In this document: positions 35,306-44,001 of the stretch, in pieces
How the letters are laid out: each line of letters begins with the position of its first letter
How positions within the stretch are numbered: position 1 is the first letter of the stretch
Assembly (NCBI GenBank): GCA_963843685.1
Contig: CAWJLO010000020.1
Coordinates: 1 to 64,000 of the forward strand
DNA: 64,000 bases
Direction: 5' to 3'
Source: DASQHL01 sp963843685
GTDB lineage: Bacteria; Chloroflexota; Dehalococcoidia; DSTF01; JACRBR01
Program-made: the position numbers and the translations under genes
Notes under the pieces: model-generated
Told to the model about the DNA's origin: nothing
What the model saw: only the letters and a program-made list of their open reading frames with translations
The model's database searches: none

Positions 35306-36631
35306 ATGACGGGCGCACTCGCCGGCATCACCGTCGTCGACTTCACGGAGTACGTCGCCGGGCCGTACTGCACGATGATGCTCGCCGACATGGGCGCCGA
35401 GGTCATCAAGGTGGAGCGGCCGCACGGCGACGCATGGCGCCACACGGCGCCGGTCGCCCCGTACGAGGGCCGCGGCTACCTCGGCGTCAACCGCAACAAG
35501 CGCAGCATCGCCATCGACATGGAGCGCGAGGAGGGGCGCGCCGTCGCGCGCTCGCTCGCGGTCAGGGCCGACGTCGTGACCATGAACTATCGCCCGGGCG
35601 TCGCCGAGCGCCTCGGCCTCGGCTACGACGAGCTCTCCGCCGAGAACCCCGGACTGATCTTCTGCGAAAACACCGCGTTCGGCCACACGGGGCCGCTGGC
35701 CGGCCGCCCCGGCTTCGACATCCTGTCGCAGGCGGCGACCGGCATGATCCTGTACGAGAACAAGATCGAGCACGGCGTCCCCGGCTACATCTCGACGGTG
35801 GCGGTCGCCGACCTCAGCACCGGCATGTTCATGGCGTTCGGCATCGTCAACGCGCTGTACGCGCGCGTGGCGACGGGCCGCGGGCAACGCATCGAGACGA
35901 GCCTCTTCGCCTCCGGCCTGGCAGCCCAGTACCGGCCACTGCTCTCCATCGAGGCGTTCGACCGCCCGGTGCGTGACGGCTTCCTGGGCGAGTGGCGCGA
36001 AAAGCAGGGCGCCGGGCTCTCGTTCGGCGATGTTGTGCGGCTCCGGCGCGACTACCTTCCCGCGCGTGGCCGCAACAACTACTACCGGATCTACGAGACG
36101 GGCGACGGCCTGATCGCTATCGGCTGCCTCAACAACGGCCAGCGCCGCGGGCTGCGTGACGCGCTGGGCACCGACGACCGGACCGTCGACGGCATGGGCT
36201 ACGACTGGTTTTCGGAGGAGGTGCGCGTCGCCAACGCCCGCCTGACGGAGTCGATGGAGGCGATCTTCCGCGGCCGGCCGACGGCGGAGTGGACCGCGAC
36301 GCTCGACGCCCACAACGTGCCGTGCGCGCGCGTCAACTTCCCGGAGGAGATGTTCGAGCATCCGCACGCGCTCGCCAACGGCCTGATGACGGAGCTGGAG
36401 CACGAAGTGCTCGGCGCGTTGCGTATGCCGGCGTGCCCGGTGCGCATGAGCGGCACGCCTGCCGTCGAGCCGCAAGCGCCGCCGGCGCTGGGCGCGCAGA
36501 GCCGCGACATCTTGCGCGAGCACGGCTATCCCGACGAGGAGATCGAGCGACTGCTGGACACGCGCGTCGTGTTGACGCGCGAGCGGCTCATGGAAGACGC
36601 GGGCGAAGACGAAGAAGCGGAGACGGTCTGA
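35306..36631 (+). CDS. CaiB/BaiF-family (class III) CoA-transferase
   Basis: A 441-residue enzyme from ATG 35306 (MTGALAGITVVDFTEYVAG), with GAGGAGAG upstream. Family landmarks are the N-terminal GPYCTMMLADMGAEVIKVERP, the NRNKRSIAIDM segment, FGHTGPLAGRPGFDILSQAATGM, and VADLSTGMFMAFG, whose Asp is the covalent CoA-ester site. The enzyme moves CoA between carboxylic acids (carnitine, bile acid, formyl/oxalyl or succinyl donors). The substrate is unknown. Its stop overlaps the acyl-CoA dehydrogenase start (TGATG), so both probably act on the same acyl chain. Upstream is the glycosyltransferase, 70 bases away. Confidence 0.92.
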   Translation: MTGALAGITVVDFTEYVAGPYCTMMLADMGAEVIKVERPHGDAWRHTAPVAPYEGRGYLGVNRNKRSIAIDMEREEGRAVARSLAVRADVVTMNYRPGVAERLGLGYDELSAENPGLIFCENTAFGHTGPLAGRPGFDILSQAATGMILYENKIEHGVPGYISTVAVADLSTGMFMAFGIVNALYARVATGRGQRIETSLFASGLAAQYRPLLSIEAFDRPVRDGFLGEWREKQGAGLSFGDVVRLRRDYLPARGRNNYYRIYETGDGLIAIGCLNNGQRRGLRDALGTDDRTVDGMGYDWFSEEVRVANARLTESMEAIFRGRPTAEWTATLDAHNVPCARVNFPEEMFEHPHALANGLMTELEHEVLGALRMPACPVRMSGTPAVEPQAPPALGAQSRDILREHGYPDEEIERLLDTRVVLTRERLMEDAGEDEEAETV

Positions 36632-37788
36632 TGGATCTGCGATTCTCGGTCGAAGACGAGGCGTTCCGCGGCGAGGTCCGCGAGTTCCTGCGCGCAGAGC
36701 TGCCGGAGAAGCGCCCGGACGGCGTTGAGGGATGGCAGTTCGCGCGCGGCTTCGTGAAGAAGCTGGCGCAGCGGGGATGGCTCACGATGGCGTGGCCGAA
36801 GGAATGGGGCGGCCAGGGGGCGGACCACATCCGCCAGCTCGTCTTCAACGAGGAGATGGCGCTCTGGGAGGCGCCATCGAACGACCTCGGCATGGACCGC
36901 GTTGGCCCCACGATCATGCTCCACGGCACCGACGAGCAGAAGCAGCGCTTCCTGCCGCCGATCGTCCGCGGCGACGCGGTCTGGTGCCAGGGCTTCAGCG
37001 AACCGAACGCCGGCTCCGACCTCGCGTCGCTGCAGACGCGCGCGGTGCAGGACGGCGACTCGTTCGTCGTCAACGGCAGCAAGATCTGGACAAGCATGGC
37101 GCACTTCGCGGAGTGGATGATCCTGCTCGCGCGGACGGACCCCGAGGCGCCGAAGCACCGCGGCATCTCGTTCTTCCTGCTCGACATGAAGTCGCCGGGC
37201 GTCAGCGTCCGCCCCCTCGTCGACATGCTGGGCCGCCACACGTTCAACGAGGTGTTCTTCGACAACGTCCGTGTTCCCCGCGACTGCCTGGTGGGCGAGC
37301 AGAATCGCGGCTGGTACGTGGCGACGACGACGCTCGACTTCGAACGCTCCGGCATCCAGCGCGTGATCGGCGGGCGCAAGACCTGCGACATGCTCATCAC
37401 CTACGCGGCGGACCAGGTGGCGCGCGGCACGACGCGGCCGGCCTACGCGCAGATCCGCCACCGCCTCGCCGAGCTGGTGATCGAGTTCGAGGTCGGGAGG
37501 ATGCTGTCGTATCGAGTCGCCTGGCTGCAGAGCAAGGGCCAGGTGCCCAACTACGAGGCGTCGGTGTCGAAGACGTTCGGCACGGAGCTGGCCCAGCGGC
37601 TCGCGCGCACGGGGATGGAGCTGCTGTCGCTCAACGGCCAACTGCCGCCCGGCTCACCGCACGCGCCGCTGCAGGGGCGGATCGAGAGCATGTACCTGAA
37701 CTCGGCGGCCCTGACGATCGCCGCCGGCACGAGCGAGATCAATCGCGGAATTATCGCCACGCGCGGCCTCGGGCTCCCGCGGTCGTAG
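36631..37788 (+). CDS. Acyl-CoA dehydrogenase
   Basis: A 385-residue flavoprotein that makes the alpha,beta double bond in acyl-CoA. Family motifs: WPKEWGGQGAD near residue 53, WCQGFSEPNAGSDLASL near 112 (FAD and substrate contact), KIWTSMAHFAEW, then FFDNVRVPRDCLVGEQNRGWYV, ERSGIQR, and a C-terminal TIAAGTSEINRGIIATRGLGLPR that binds FAD. The Gly-Thr-Ser-Glu element is in the C-terminal segment of many ACADs. It is translationally coupled to the CoA-transferase gene. Together they look like an activation-oxidation pair for a carboxylic acid, perhaps aromatic or branched. Confidence 0.93.
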   Translation: MDLRFSVEDEAFRGEVREFLRAELPEKRPDGVEGWQFARGFVKKLAQRGWLTMAWPKEWGGQGADHIRQLVFNEEMALWEAPSNDLGMDRVGPTIMLHGTDEQKQRFLPPIVRGDAVWCQGFSEPNAGSDLASLQTRAVQDGDSFVVNGSKIWTSMAHFAEWMILLARTDPEAPKHRGISFFLLDMKSPGVSVRPLVDMLGRHTFNEVFFDNVRVPRDCLVGEQNRGWYVATTTLDFERSGIQRVIGGRKTCDMLITYAADQVARGTTRPAYAQIRHRLAELVIEFEVGRMLSYRVAWLQSKGQVPNYEASVSKTFGTELAQRLARTGMELLSLNGQLPPGSPHAPLQGRIESMYLNSAALTIAAGTSEINRGIIATRGLGLPRS

Positions 37789-37851
37789 TCACTCCCCGGC
37801 GATCGTCCGTCCGACGTCAGCCGTGTACCCTGACGGCGGAAAGGACGCCAC

Positions 37852-39027
37852 GTGCCCCCGACGAAACGCGCCGACCGCCTCGCCGAGCACTGGCGCCGCC
37901 TCGGCCTCATCCCCGGCGCCCCCGAGTGCGTGATCAAGGCCGCGCACCGCGCCCAGATCGAGCTGCATCACCCCGACCGCGGTGGCGATGCGGAGGCCGC
38001 AAAGCAGATCAACGTCGCCTACGATGAGCTGAAGGGGGAAGGCGCGCCGGCGAACGAGTACGTCGCGGCGAACTACAACGCCGAACCCTGGGCCGTCCTC
38101 GGCATCACAGCCGCCGCCGATGCGGGCTTTGTCTCGCGTGCCGGCAGGTCGCTGGCGTCCGAGCTGGGCGCGCACCCGCGGCTGGCGGAGCGCGTCGACT
38201 GGGCGGTCAAGAATTTCAGCAGCGCAAAGGCCACCGCGAACAATGGCCGCGCGCGCGTATCGCCGCTCACGCCACCGCCTCCGCGCCGCACGACGCCCGA
38301 GCGCTCGGCGCATCGCCCGCCGCCAGAGCCCGCGAAGCCCGGCGTGCCGGAGGGCCTGCCAGCGAAGCTCGATTTCGGACGGGTCGACTGGCGCGCCGAT
38401 GCTACGCGCACAATCCAGCTCACGTGGAAGCGCCACGCGCCGTACGGCGTCACGGTCGAGACGTCACCCCCCCTCGTCGCGGAGGTCACCGCATCGAAGG
38501 TGCTCGCCGGCCGGTTCTCCATCGCCTTTTCGATCGATTGGTCGTCGGACGAGCTGTCCGGCGGCCCGACGGTGCGCGGCTACACGCTCGATGCGCCGGT
38601 GACGCTGCGCTGGGCGGGCGGCGGCGAGTATCCATTTCGTGCGAAGGGGCTGCTGCTCTATCCGGCGCTCGTGAGCGCCAGCCCGACCGCGCTCGATCTC
38701 GGCACCGTCGACGCGAAGTCCGGGGCGCGCGCCTCGATGGTGCTTGTCAGCAGCGGCGTCACGCAGGTGGATATCGAACCGCCGGCGTGGCTCCGCCGCA
38801 CGGACGGCAGCGGACGAGCGCTCGATGCGCCGCTGAAGCTCTCGACGAACGTGCCGGTACGCGTGGAGTTCCGCGTCGATTGGGCGCCGATCCTGGAGCG
38901 CGCGCAAACCTCGTTCGCCGCGGGTCGGCCGGTGCGGCCGACGGGCACGATCGTCGTGCGCTGGGAGAGCCGCTCGATCGACGTGCCGGTGCAGATGATC
39001 GTGCCCGCGCCGCGAGGCCGCGGCTGA
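37852..39027 (+). CDS. J-domain protein with C-terminal beta-rich domains
   Basis: A 391-residue protein from a GTG at 37852. Residues 8-62 are a J domain: HWRRLGLIPGAPECVIKAAHRAQIELHHPDRGG has been cut here to HHPDRGGDAEAAKQI, with the intact HPD loop near residue 40 and INVAYDEL as helix III. Residues 75-120 (EPWAVLGITAAADAGF) may be a second, degenerate J-like unit. A Pro/Arg-rich linker follows, then two or three beta-sandwich-like repeats (KLDFGRVDWRADATRTIQL, TALDLGTVDAKSGARASMV) of the Ig/ASH kind. It may be a DnaK co-chaperone carrying client-binding domains; the client is unknown. A membrane-protein gene converges on it from the right. Confidence 0.75.
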   Translation: MPPTKRADRLAEHWRRLGLIPGAPECVIKAAHRAQIELHHPDRGGDAEAAKQINVAYDELKGEGAPANEYVAANYNAEPWAVLGITAAADAGFVSRAGRSLASELGAHPRLAERVDWAVKNFSSAKATANNGRARVSPLTPPPPRRTTPERSAHRPPPEPAKPGVPEGLPAKLDFGRVDWRADATRTIQLTWKRHAPYGVTVETSPPLVAEVTASKVLAGRFSIAFSIDWSSDELSGGPTVRGYTLDAPVTLRWAGGGEYPFRAKGLLLYPALVSASPTALDLGTVDAKSGARASMVLVSSGVTQVDIEPPAWLRRTDGSGRALDAPLKLSTNVPVRVEFRVDWAPILERAQTSFAAGRPVRPTGTIVVRWESRSIDVPVQMIVPAPRGRG

Positions 39028-39031
39028 TCCG

Positions 39032-39631
39032 CTACGGCGAGCCCGACACGGCCGCCTGGCCCGGCGTCAGTACGGGCGTGTACTTGTGGTCGAGCTTTAC
39101 GTCGTTCAGCGCGCTGTTGATGCCACGATTCACGACGCGTTCCGCCGGTCCGATCATCCAGCCGGGGACGTTGCCGATATCGATCGAGTCGATGTGTGCC
39201 TTCGGGTGCGCTCCGTCGAGCTGCAGCGTCCCGGTCACCTTGAACTTCAACGTCAGGCCGATGAACTTCATCTTCGCCTGACCCTCACCCTTGCCGTCGT
39301 GGATGCACACGCGCACCTCCTTGAAGGGCGTGTCCTGATCCTCGAGGTACGTCTGTGCCCGGGACGAGATCTCGCTCTCTGTCAGCGTCACCGACGACGG
39401 CGATCCAGCGTCAAGCACGTTGTTGAATCCGTCCCACTTCTGCTGGAACGACGCGGAGTTTGCGGCATTGACGGTGATCGGCCCGCCACCCGGCAGGCAA
39501 TCGCCCGGACCGCCGGTGACGGCGAGCGCACCCAGCACGATGGCGAACAGCACGAACAGGCCGAACAGCGACAGCAAGATGCCCAGGATGATGCCGATGA
39601 CCGAGCCCGTGAAGAACCGGATGATGAACAC
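39032..39631 (-). CDS. Membrane-anchored secreted protein, LmeA/DUF2993-like
   Basis: A 199-residue protein. Residues 1-42 form one strong hydrophobic segment (FTGSVIGIILGILLSLFGLF) that would be a signal anchor. The rest is extracytoplasmic: repeated LTESEISSRAQTYLE, KMKFIGLTLKFKVTGTLQL and GPAERVVNRGINSALNDV. The order of a 'T-E-x-E-L/I' helix and a long amphipathic sheet resembles the lipid-binding DUF2993/LmeA family of the actinobacterial and Chloroflexota envelope, but this is by pattern only. It could bind or carry membrane lipids. The next gene on the same strand is the frameshifted VOC gene downstream of recQ. Confidence 0.7.
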   Translation of the reverse strand: MFIIRFFTGSVIGIILGILLSLFGLFVLFAIVLGALAVTGGPGDCLPGGGPITVNAANSASFQQKWDGFNNVLDAGSPSSVTLTESEISSRAQTYLEDQDTPFKEVRVCIHDGKGEGQAKMKFIGLTLKFKVTGTLQLDGAHPKAHIDSIDIGNVPGWMIGPAERVVNRGINSALNDVKLDHKYTPVLTPGQAAVSGSP

Positions 39632-39720
39632 GCTCGCCCTCCTCGCGTCGCACGGCCCTCAGGACCGTTCGCCAGAGCATAGGGCGGGGCTAGGAGCGAG
39701 TCAACAATCGATCCCGGCCA

Positions 39721-40136
39721 CTACGAAGGCGAGCCGATAGGAAGCGGCGACGCGAAGCGCAGGTCGTAGCCGTCCGCGTCCTCCATGATGAAGTCTCGCA
39801 GCCCGTACTCGCGGTCGTCGATGGGCACGCGGATGCGCACGCCCTTCGCCCGCACCGTCTCGTACACGGCATCCACGTCCGGCACCATGATGCGCACGTG
39901 GATCCCGCGCCCGCGCCGTTCGCCGGGCAGCGGCCGCGTCGCTCGCTCGCGAGGCTCTCGTGCGCGAGCATGAACACCGCGCTGCCCAGCATCAGGAGCG
40001 CGAACACGTGCGGGCCTTCGCCAGGCGGATCCGTCCGCACCAGCCTGAACCCCAGCGTGTCGACGTAGAACCGCAGGCTCGCATCCACGTCGGGGACGAA
40101 CAGCTCCGGCGCCACCGCGGCGAGTTCCTCGTGCAT
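39721..40136 (-). CDS. VOC-family (glyoxalase-like) protein, frameshifted
   Basis: From ATG 40136 with GGAGGAGG upstream, the first frame gives APELFVPDVDASLRFYVDTL and MLGSAVFMLAHESLASE. One missing base near 39940 has to be restored to continue as ATRPLPGERRGRGIHVRIM, VPDVDAVYETVRAKGVRI, REYGLRDFIMEDADGYDLRF and a stop at 39721. The joined protein (about 138 residues) has the two beta-alpha-beta-beta-beta modules of a glyoxalase/bleomycin-resistance protein, with DADGYDL at the usual metal-ligand Glu/Asp position. Substrate unknown. The shift lies in GAGCGAGCGACG, a slippery repeat. Confidence 0.75.
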
Positions 40137-40237
40137 GTCATCCTCCTCCATCTCGAGGAAGCGTACGCCACGGCGCGTCGCTGTGAGTCGTGCGCGAGGC
40201 GTATTGTGCCGTCGGTCGCTGGATGTAGATCGCGCAA

Positions 40238-42337
40238 TCAGGCCCGCGTGGGCGAAGGATCCGCGAGGCCAAGCTTCTCCAGACGCGCCGTGATCCCGGC
40301 GAGCTGGCGCTGAAGCTCCTTGGCGATCTCTTCGGGCGACGCGCCGGCCCGCGCCATCGTCGTCACGCGCGCATCTTCGTCGTCCGTCCAGCGCTCGTAG
40401 GCGCGGGGATGCTCGCGCCGGACGGCGAGCTGATACTCGCTGAACCTGCGTCCGCCCGGCGACTCCTCGCGCGGCTCGGTCTCCGCAGCCGCGTCGCGGC
40501 GAAACTCCGCGGGCACCGGAGACGCGTGCTGGCCGCGCAGCTCGGCGAGCAGCTGGGCGCCGTAGCGCTGCACCTTCGCCGGGCCGAGGCCGTTGATCGC
40601 CAGCAGCTCGCCCGCCGTCGTCGGCCGCGCGGCCGCGATCGAGCGGAGCGTCGCGTCGTGGCAGATCACGTACGCCGGCACGCCGTCCGCGTCCGCGCGG
40701 AGCCGCCGCCACGCCTTCAGCGCCTCGAACACCGACAGCTCGTCGCCCGTCATCTCGCCATCGTCCACGCCCGCGCCGATGCGCAACTTCCGTTGCTCGG
40801 GCGGCAGTCGCACCGGGTTCTCGCGCACGCCCGCCGTAACGTCGGCGCCCCGCCTCGTGATGCGCAGCGTGGCGTGCTCCGGATCGACGGCAAGCAGCCC
40901 GGCGGCGACGCAGCGCCGGAGCAGGCGGCGCAGCCAGTCTTCGCTGCGGTCCCGCAGCACGCCGAACTTGTCGCGCGACTGCCAGTCGTACTTCCGGATC
41001 TGCGCGGATCCGTGGCCGAGGAGGTAGCTCGCCAGCACGCCGGCGCCCACCGCGAACGGCAGTCCGCGGATCGCGGAAAGCGCGTCGCGCACGACGTCCG
41101 ACGAGGCCGCCTCGTCGGGCTCGGGCGTCAGGCGGCCTTCGGCGGCGGCGACGCAGTTGTCGCACTGGCTGCAGCCGCCCAGCTCTTCGGCCGCGTCCTC
41201 GAAGTACTCAAGGATCTGGTCGTGCCGGCATGCCGACGTCTCGCCGTAGCCGATCATCGCGCGCAGCAGCTCGCGGCGGTGCAACGACTGCTCCGGGCCC
41301 AGCGCCGTGTCCGCGGCGATCAACCGGAACCGCAGCGCGATGTCCGGGTCGGAGAAGAGCAGCAGCCCAGCGGCCGGCTCGCCATCTCGCCCGGCGCGCC
41401 CTACTTCCTGGTAGTACGCTTCGACCGACTCGGGGACGGCCTGGTGGACGACGAGCCGGATGTCCGGCCGATCGATCCCCATGCCGAACGCGTTGGTCGC
41501 GGCGATGACGTCCAGCGCGCCCTCCTGGAACGCCTGTTGCGCGCGCGTCCGCTCCTCGCCGGGCATGCCGGCGTGATAGTGCGCGGCCCGCCAGCCGAGC
41601 GCGCGCAGCGATTCGGCGACGCTCTCGGCGTTTCGGCGCGATCCGGTGTACACGATGGCCGTGCCGCGCCCGGCCTTTGGCTTGCCGAGCCAGCGCTTCA
41701 GCTCGAGCGCGATGCGCTTCTCCTTCGCCTTCGGCCCGCTCGCCTCCTCGACCGCCAGTCGCAGGTTGTGACGCGCGAACCCGCGCAGGATCTGGCGCGC
41801 CTCCGGCATGCCCAGCCGCTCGACGATCTCCTGGCGTACGGCCGGAGTCGCCGTCGCCGTGCAGGCGATGAGCCGCTTCGGGTGCAGCCGCTCGACGAGC
41901 GCGCCGAGCTGCAGGTAGTCGGGACGGAAGTCGTGGCCCCAGTGGCTGATGCAATGCGCCTCATCGACGGCGAGCAGCGAGATCGGCAGCCGTGCCAGCA
42001 CGTCGTCGACGAACCAGTCCGCCGCCAGCCGCTCCGGCGCGATGTAGAGCAGCTTCACCTCGCCGCGCATCGCCATCTCCGTCCGGCGTCGCACTTCGGA
42101 CGAGTCAAGGTTCGACGCCAGGTACGTCGCCGGAATGCCTCGCGCCGTCAGCGACTGCACCTGGTCGGCCATCAGCGCGACGAGCGGCGTGATCACCAGC
42201 GCAACGCCATCGAGATCGACGGCCGGCTGTTGGAAGCACATGCTCTTGCCGCCGCCCGTCGGCGCGACGACGAGGACGTGGCCGCTGCCGTCCACCAGCT
42301 CGTCGATCGCTTCCTTCTGCCAGTCGTAGAGCTGCAT
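40238..42337 (-). CDS. recQ: RecQ-family ATP-dependent DNA helicase
   Basis: A 699-residue 3'-5' superfamily 2 helicase for replication repair and recombination. The start is ATG 42337, overlapping the upstream MBL gene stop (TAATG). Motif I is VVAPTGGGKSMCFQ near residue 30, motif II AVDEAHCISHWGHDFRPDY (DEAH) near 130, motif III ACTATATP, and motif VI QEVGRAGRDGEPA near 300. The zinc-binding RQC part has CRHDQILEYFE and GGCSQCDNC. HRDC-like VFEALKAWRRLRADADG with ELLAINGLGPAKVQRYG follows. The C-terminal 100 residues are polar and carry an HTH-like RWTDDEDARVTTMA, an extra element beyond typical RecQ. Confidence 0.93.
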   Translation of the reverse strand: MQLYDWQKEAIDELVDGSGHVLVVAPTGGGKSMCFQQPAVDLDGVALVITPLVALMADQVQSLTARGIPATYLASNLDSSEVRRRTEMAMRGEVKLLYIAPERLAADWFVDDVLARLPISLLAVDEAHCISHWGHDFRPDYLQLGALVERLHPKRLIACTATATPAVRQEIVERLGMPEARQILRGFARHNLRLAVEEASGPKAKEKRIALELKRWLGKPKAGRGTAIVYTGSRRNAESVAESLRALGWRAAHYHAGMPGEERTRAQQAFQEGALDVIAATNAFGMGIDRPDIRLVVHQAVPESVEAYYQEVGRAGRDGEPAAGLLLFSDPDIALRFRLIAADTALGPEQSLHRRELLRAMIGYGETSACRHDQILEYFEDAAEELGGCSQCDNCVAAAEGRLTPEPDEAASSDVVRDALSAIRGLPFAVGAGVLASYLLGHGSAQIRKYDWQSRDKFGVLRDRSEDWLRRLLRRCVAAGLLAVDPEHATLRITRRGADVTAGVRENPVRLPPEQRKLRIGAGVDDGEMTGDELSVFEALKAWRRLRADADGVPAYVICHDATLRSIAAARPTTAGELLAINGLGPAKVQRYGAQLLAELRGQHASPVPAEFRRDAAAETEPREESPGGRRFSEYQLAVRREHPRAYERWTDDEDARVTTMARAGASPEEIAKELQRQLAGITARLEKLGLADPSPTRA

Positions 42338-43201
42338 TACTCCCCGTTCGCCGCGACGGGCGTCCACTTGCGCTTGCCGTCGTCCGTCTCGGACATGTAG
42401 CCGAGGCCGGGGAATTCACAGTGCACCGCCACGACGAGCTGGCGCTCAGCGATGGCGCGCGCAACGACGGCCTTCTTCGTCTCCATCGCCTCCAACGGGT
42501 AGACGTCGAACGACGACACCCACGGCGCGCGCTCCAGCTGCACCGGGTGCTGGATCATGTCGCCGATGTAGATCGCGCGCTCGTCGCCGGACGCGAGGAT
42601 GACGCTCGCGTGGTCCGCGGTGTGCCCGTGCGTCGGGATGATGGTGATCTCGTCGGTGATCCGCGTCTCGCCGTCGATCAGGTCCAGCACGCCTGCTTCT
42701 TCGAGCGGGAGCAGGTTCTCCGGGAGGTACGTCGCGCGGGTGCGCTCGTTCGGATGCGTCGCCGCGTCCCACTCGCCGCGCTGGATCAGGTATCGCGCCC
42801 GCGGGAAGGTCGGCAACCACGCCGCCGTCCGCGCCCTTGCGCGTGTTCCAGCCGCAGTGGTCGGCGTGCAGGTGTGTGTTGACGACGACATCGACGTCCT
42901 CGGGCGCGACGTCGACGGCCCGCAGCTCGTCGAGCAGGTTCCCTTCGCCAAGTGGCGTGGACTGCGCGCGCGGCCGCTCTTTCTCGCCGACTCCTGTTTC
43001 GATCAGCACCGTCTTGCCCTGCGACCGCAGCAGCAGCGAGTTGAGCCCGAGCGCCATCTGGTAGCGGTCGTTCAACTCGATTCCGAGCCGTTCCCACATG
43101 ACGCGCGGGACGACGCCGAAAACGGCGCCGGCGTCCTGGTAGTACTGCCCGTCTGAGAGCAGCATCAGGTGGAGGTTGCCGAGACGATGGCTGGCGGGCA
43201 C
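42337..43201 (-). CDS. MBL-fold metallo-hydrolase, frameshifted
   Basis: From a GTG at 43201 the first frame reads HLMLLSDGQYYQDAGAVFG, VLIETGVGEKERPR and VNTHLHADHCGWNTR, the H-x-H-x-D-H zinc motif. One base must be removed within 42817-42830 (GCCGCCGT run), after which it continues as WLPTFPRARYLIQRGEWDA, IIPTHGHTADHASVILASG, AIYIGDMIQHPVQLE and the stop at 42337. The joined protein of about 287 residues belongs to the AHL-lactonase/alkylsulfatase-like MBL branch; the substrate is unknown. It is co-oriented with recQ, whose ATG overlaps the stop. Confidence 0.82.
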
Positions 43202-43395
43202 TGCGCCTCGATTCTTAGAACGTGTGTGCGAACACGATAGCCGTCGAAGCTGCTGTGCGTCAACAGCGGAGCGAGATTACATCATCTCGCCAACTCAGAT
43301 TAACAGATTCCTACCACACGGGCCCCCTGTTTCGCCCTACAGTGTGCACATCGTCGGCCTGCGGCTTCGGCCGGCCACACGGAGGAGAGCATTCG

Positions 43396-43866
43396 ATGGA
43401 AAGGCCCCGGCACTCGCGATTCCACGTCGAGTACGCGCACCTGGCGTCGCCCTTCGGCAGCGGCGGCTTCGGCGCGTTCGCGGAGCGGCTTGCGCGGTTC
43501 TTCGGTACGCCAACGTATCTCATCGGCCAGTCCGGCATCGTCATCGCGTGGATGGTGATCAATGCCATCGCACTCTTGAGCGCGCACTGGGATCCGTATC
43601 CGTTTATCCTCCTGAACCTCGTCTTCAGTTTGCAGGCAGCCTATGCCGCGCCGCTCATCTTGCTCGCGCAAACGCGGCAGGCGGACCGCGACAAGGCGTG
43701 GTCCGAAGCGGACATGAAGCACCGCGAGGCACTCTCGGAGCAGACGCTGCAACTCCTGCAGCAGAACACGGAGATCACGCAAAAGGTGCAGGAACTGACC
43801 GACCACGTGCGCGAGCTCACCGAGCAGATCCACGCGCAAGTCGTCGGGCGAGCCGCCGGGCCCTGA
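43396..43866 (+). CDS. DUF1003-family membrane protein
   Basis: A 156-residue protein from ATG 43396, with GGAGGAG upstream. FAERLARFFGTPTYLIGQS and IVIAWMVINAIAL, then PYPFILLNLVFSLQAAYAAP are the family core: two membrane helices joined by a short loop with the PYPFILLN signature. A C-terminal coiled coil follows (EADMKHREALSEQTLQLLQ, EITQKVQELTDHVRELTEQ). DUF1003 proteins have no established function, although some have been linked to cation or membrane homeostasis. It is divergent from the MBL gene, and its own neighbour downstream starts 136 bases later. Confidence 0.88.
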   Translation: MERPRHSRFHVEYAHLASPFGSGGFGAFAERLARFFGTPTYLIGQSGIVIAWMVINAIALLSAHWDPYPFILLNLVFSLQAAYAAPLILLAQTRQADRDKAWSEADMKHREALSEQTLQLLQQNTEITQKVQELTDHVRELTEQIHAQVVGRAAGP

Positions 43867-44001
43867 CCGAGGGACGCGGGCACGCTTCCGTGACCTCGCA
43901 CGCAATACGGCGAAACTCCCTCGCCACATGAGGGGAACCCCTGAGCACCGGCAGCGCCGGCCGCCGCGATACTGGGCGGAGGCCACCTGCAGGGAGTGCT
44001 C

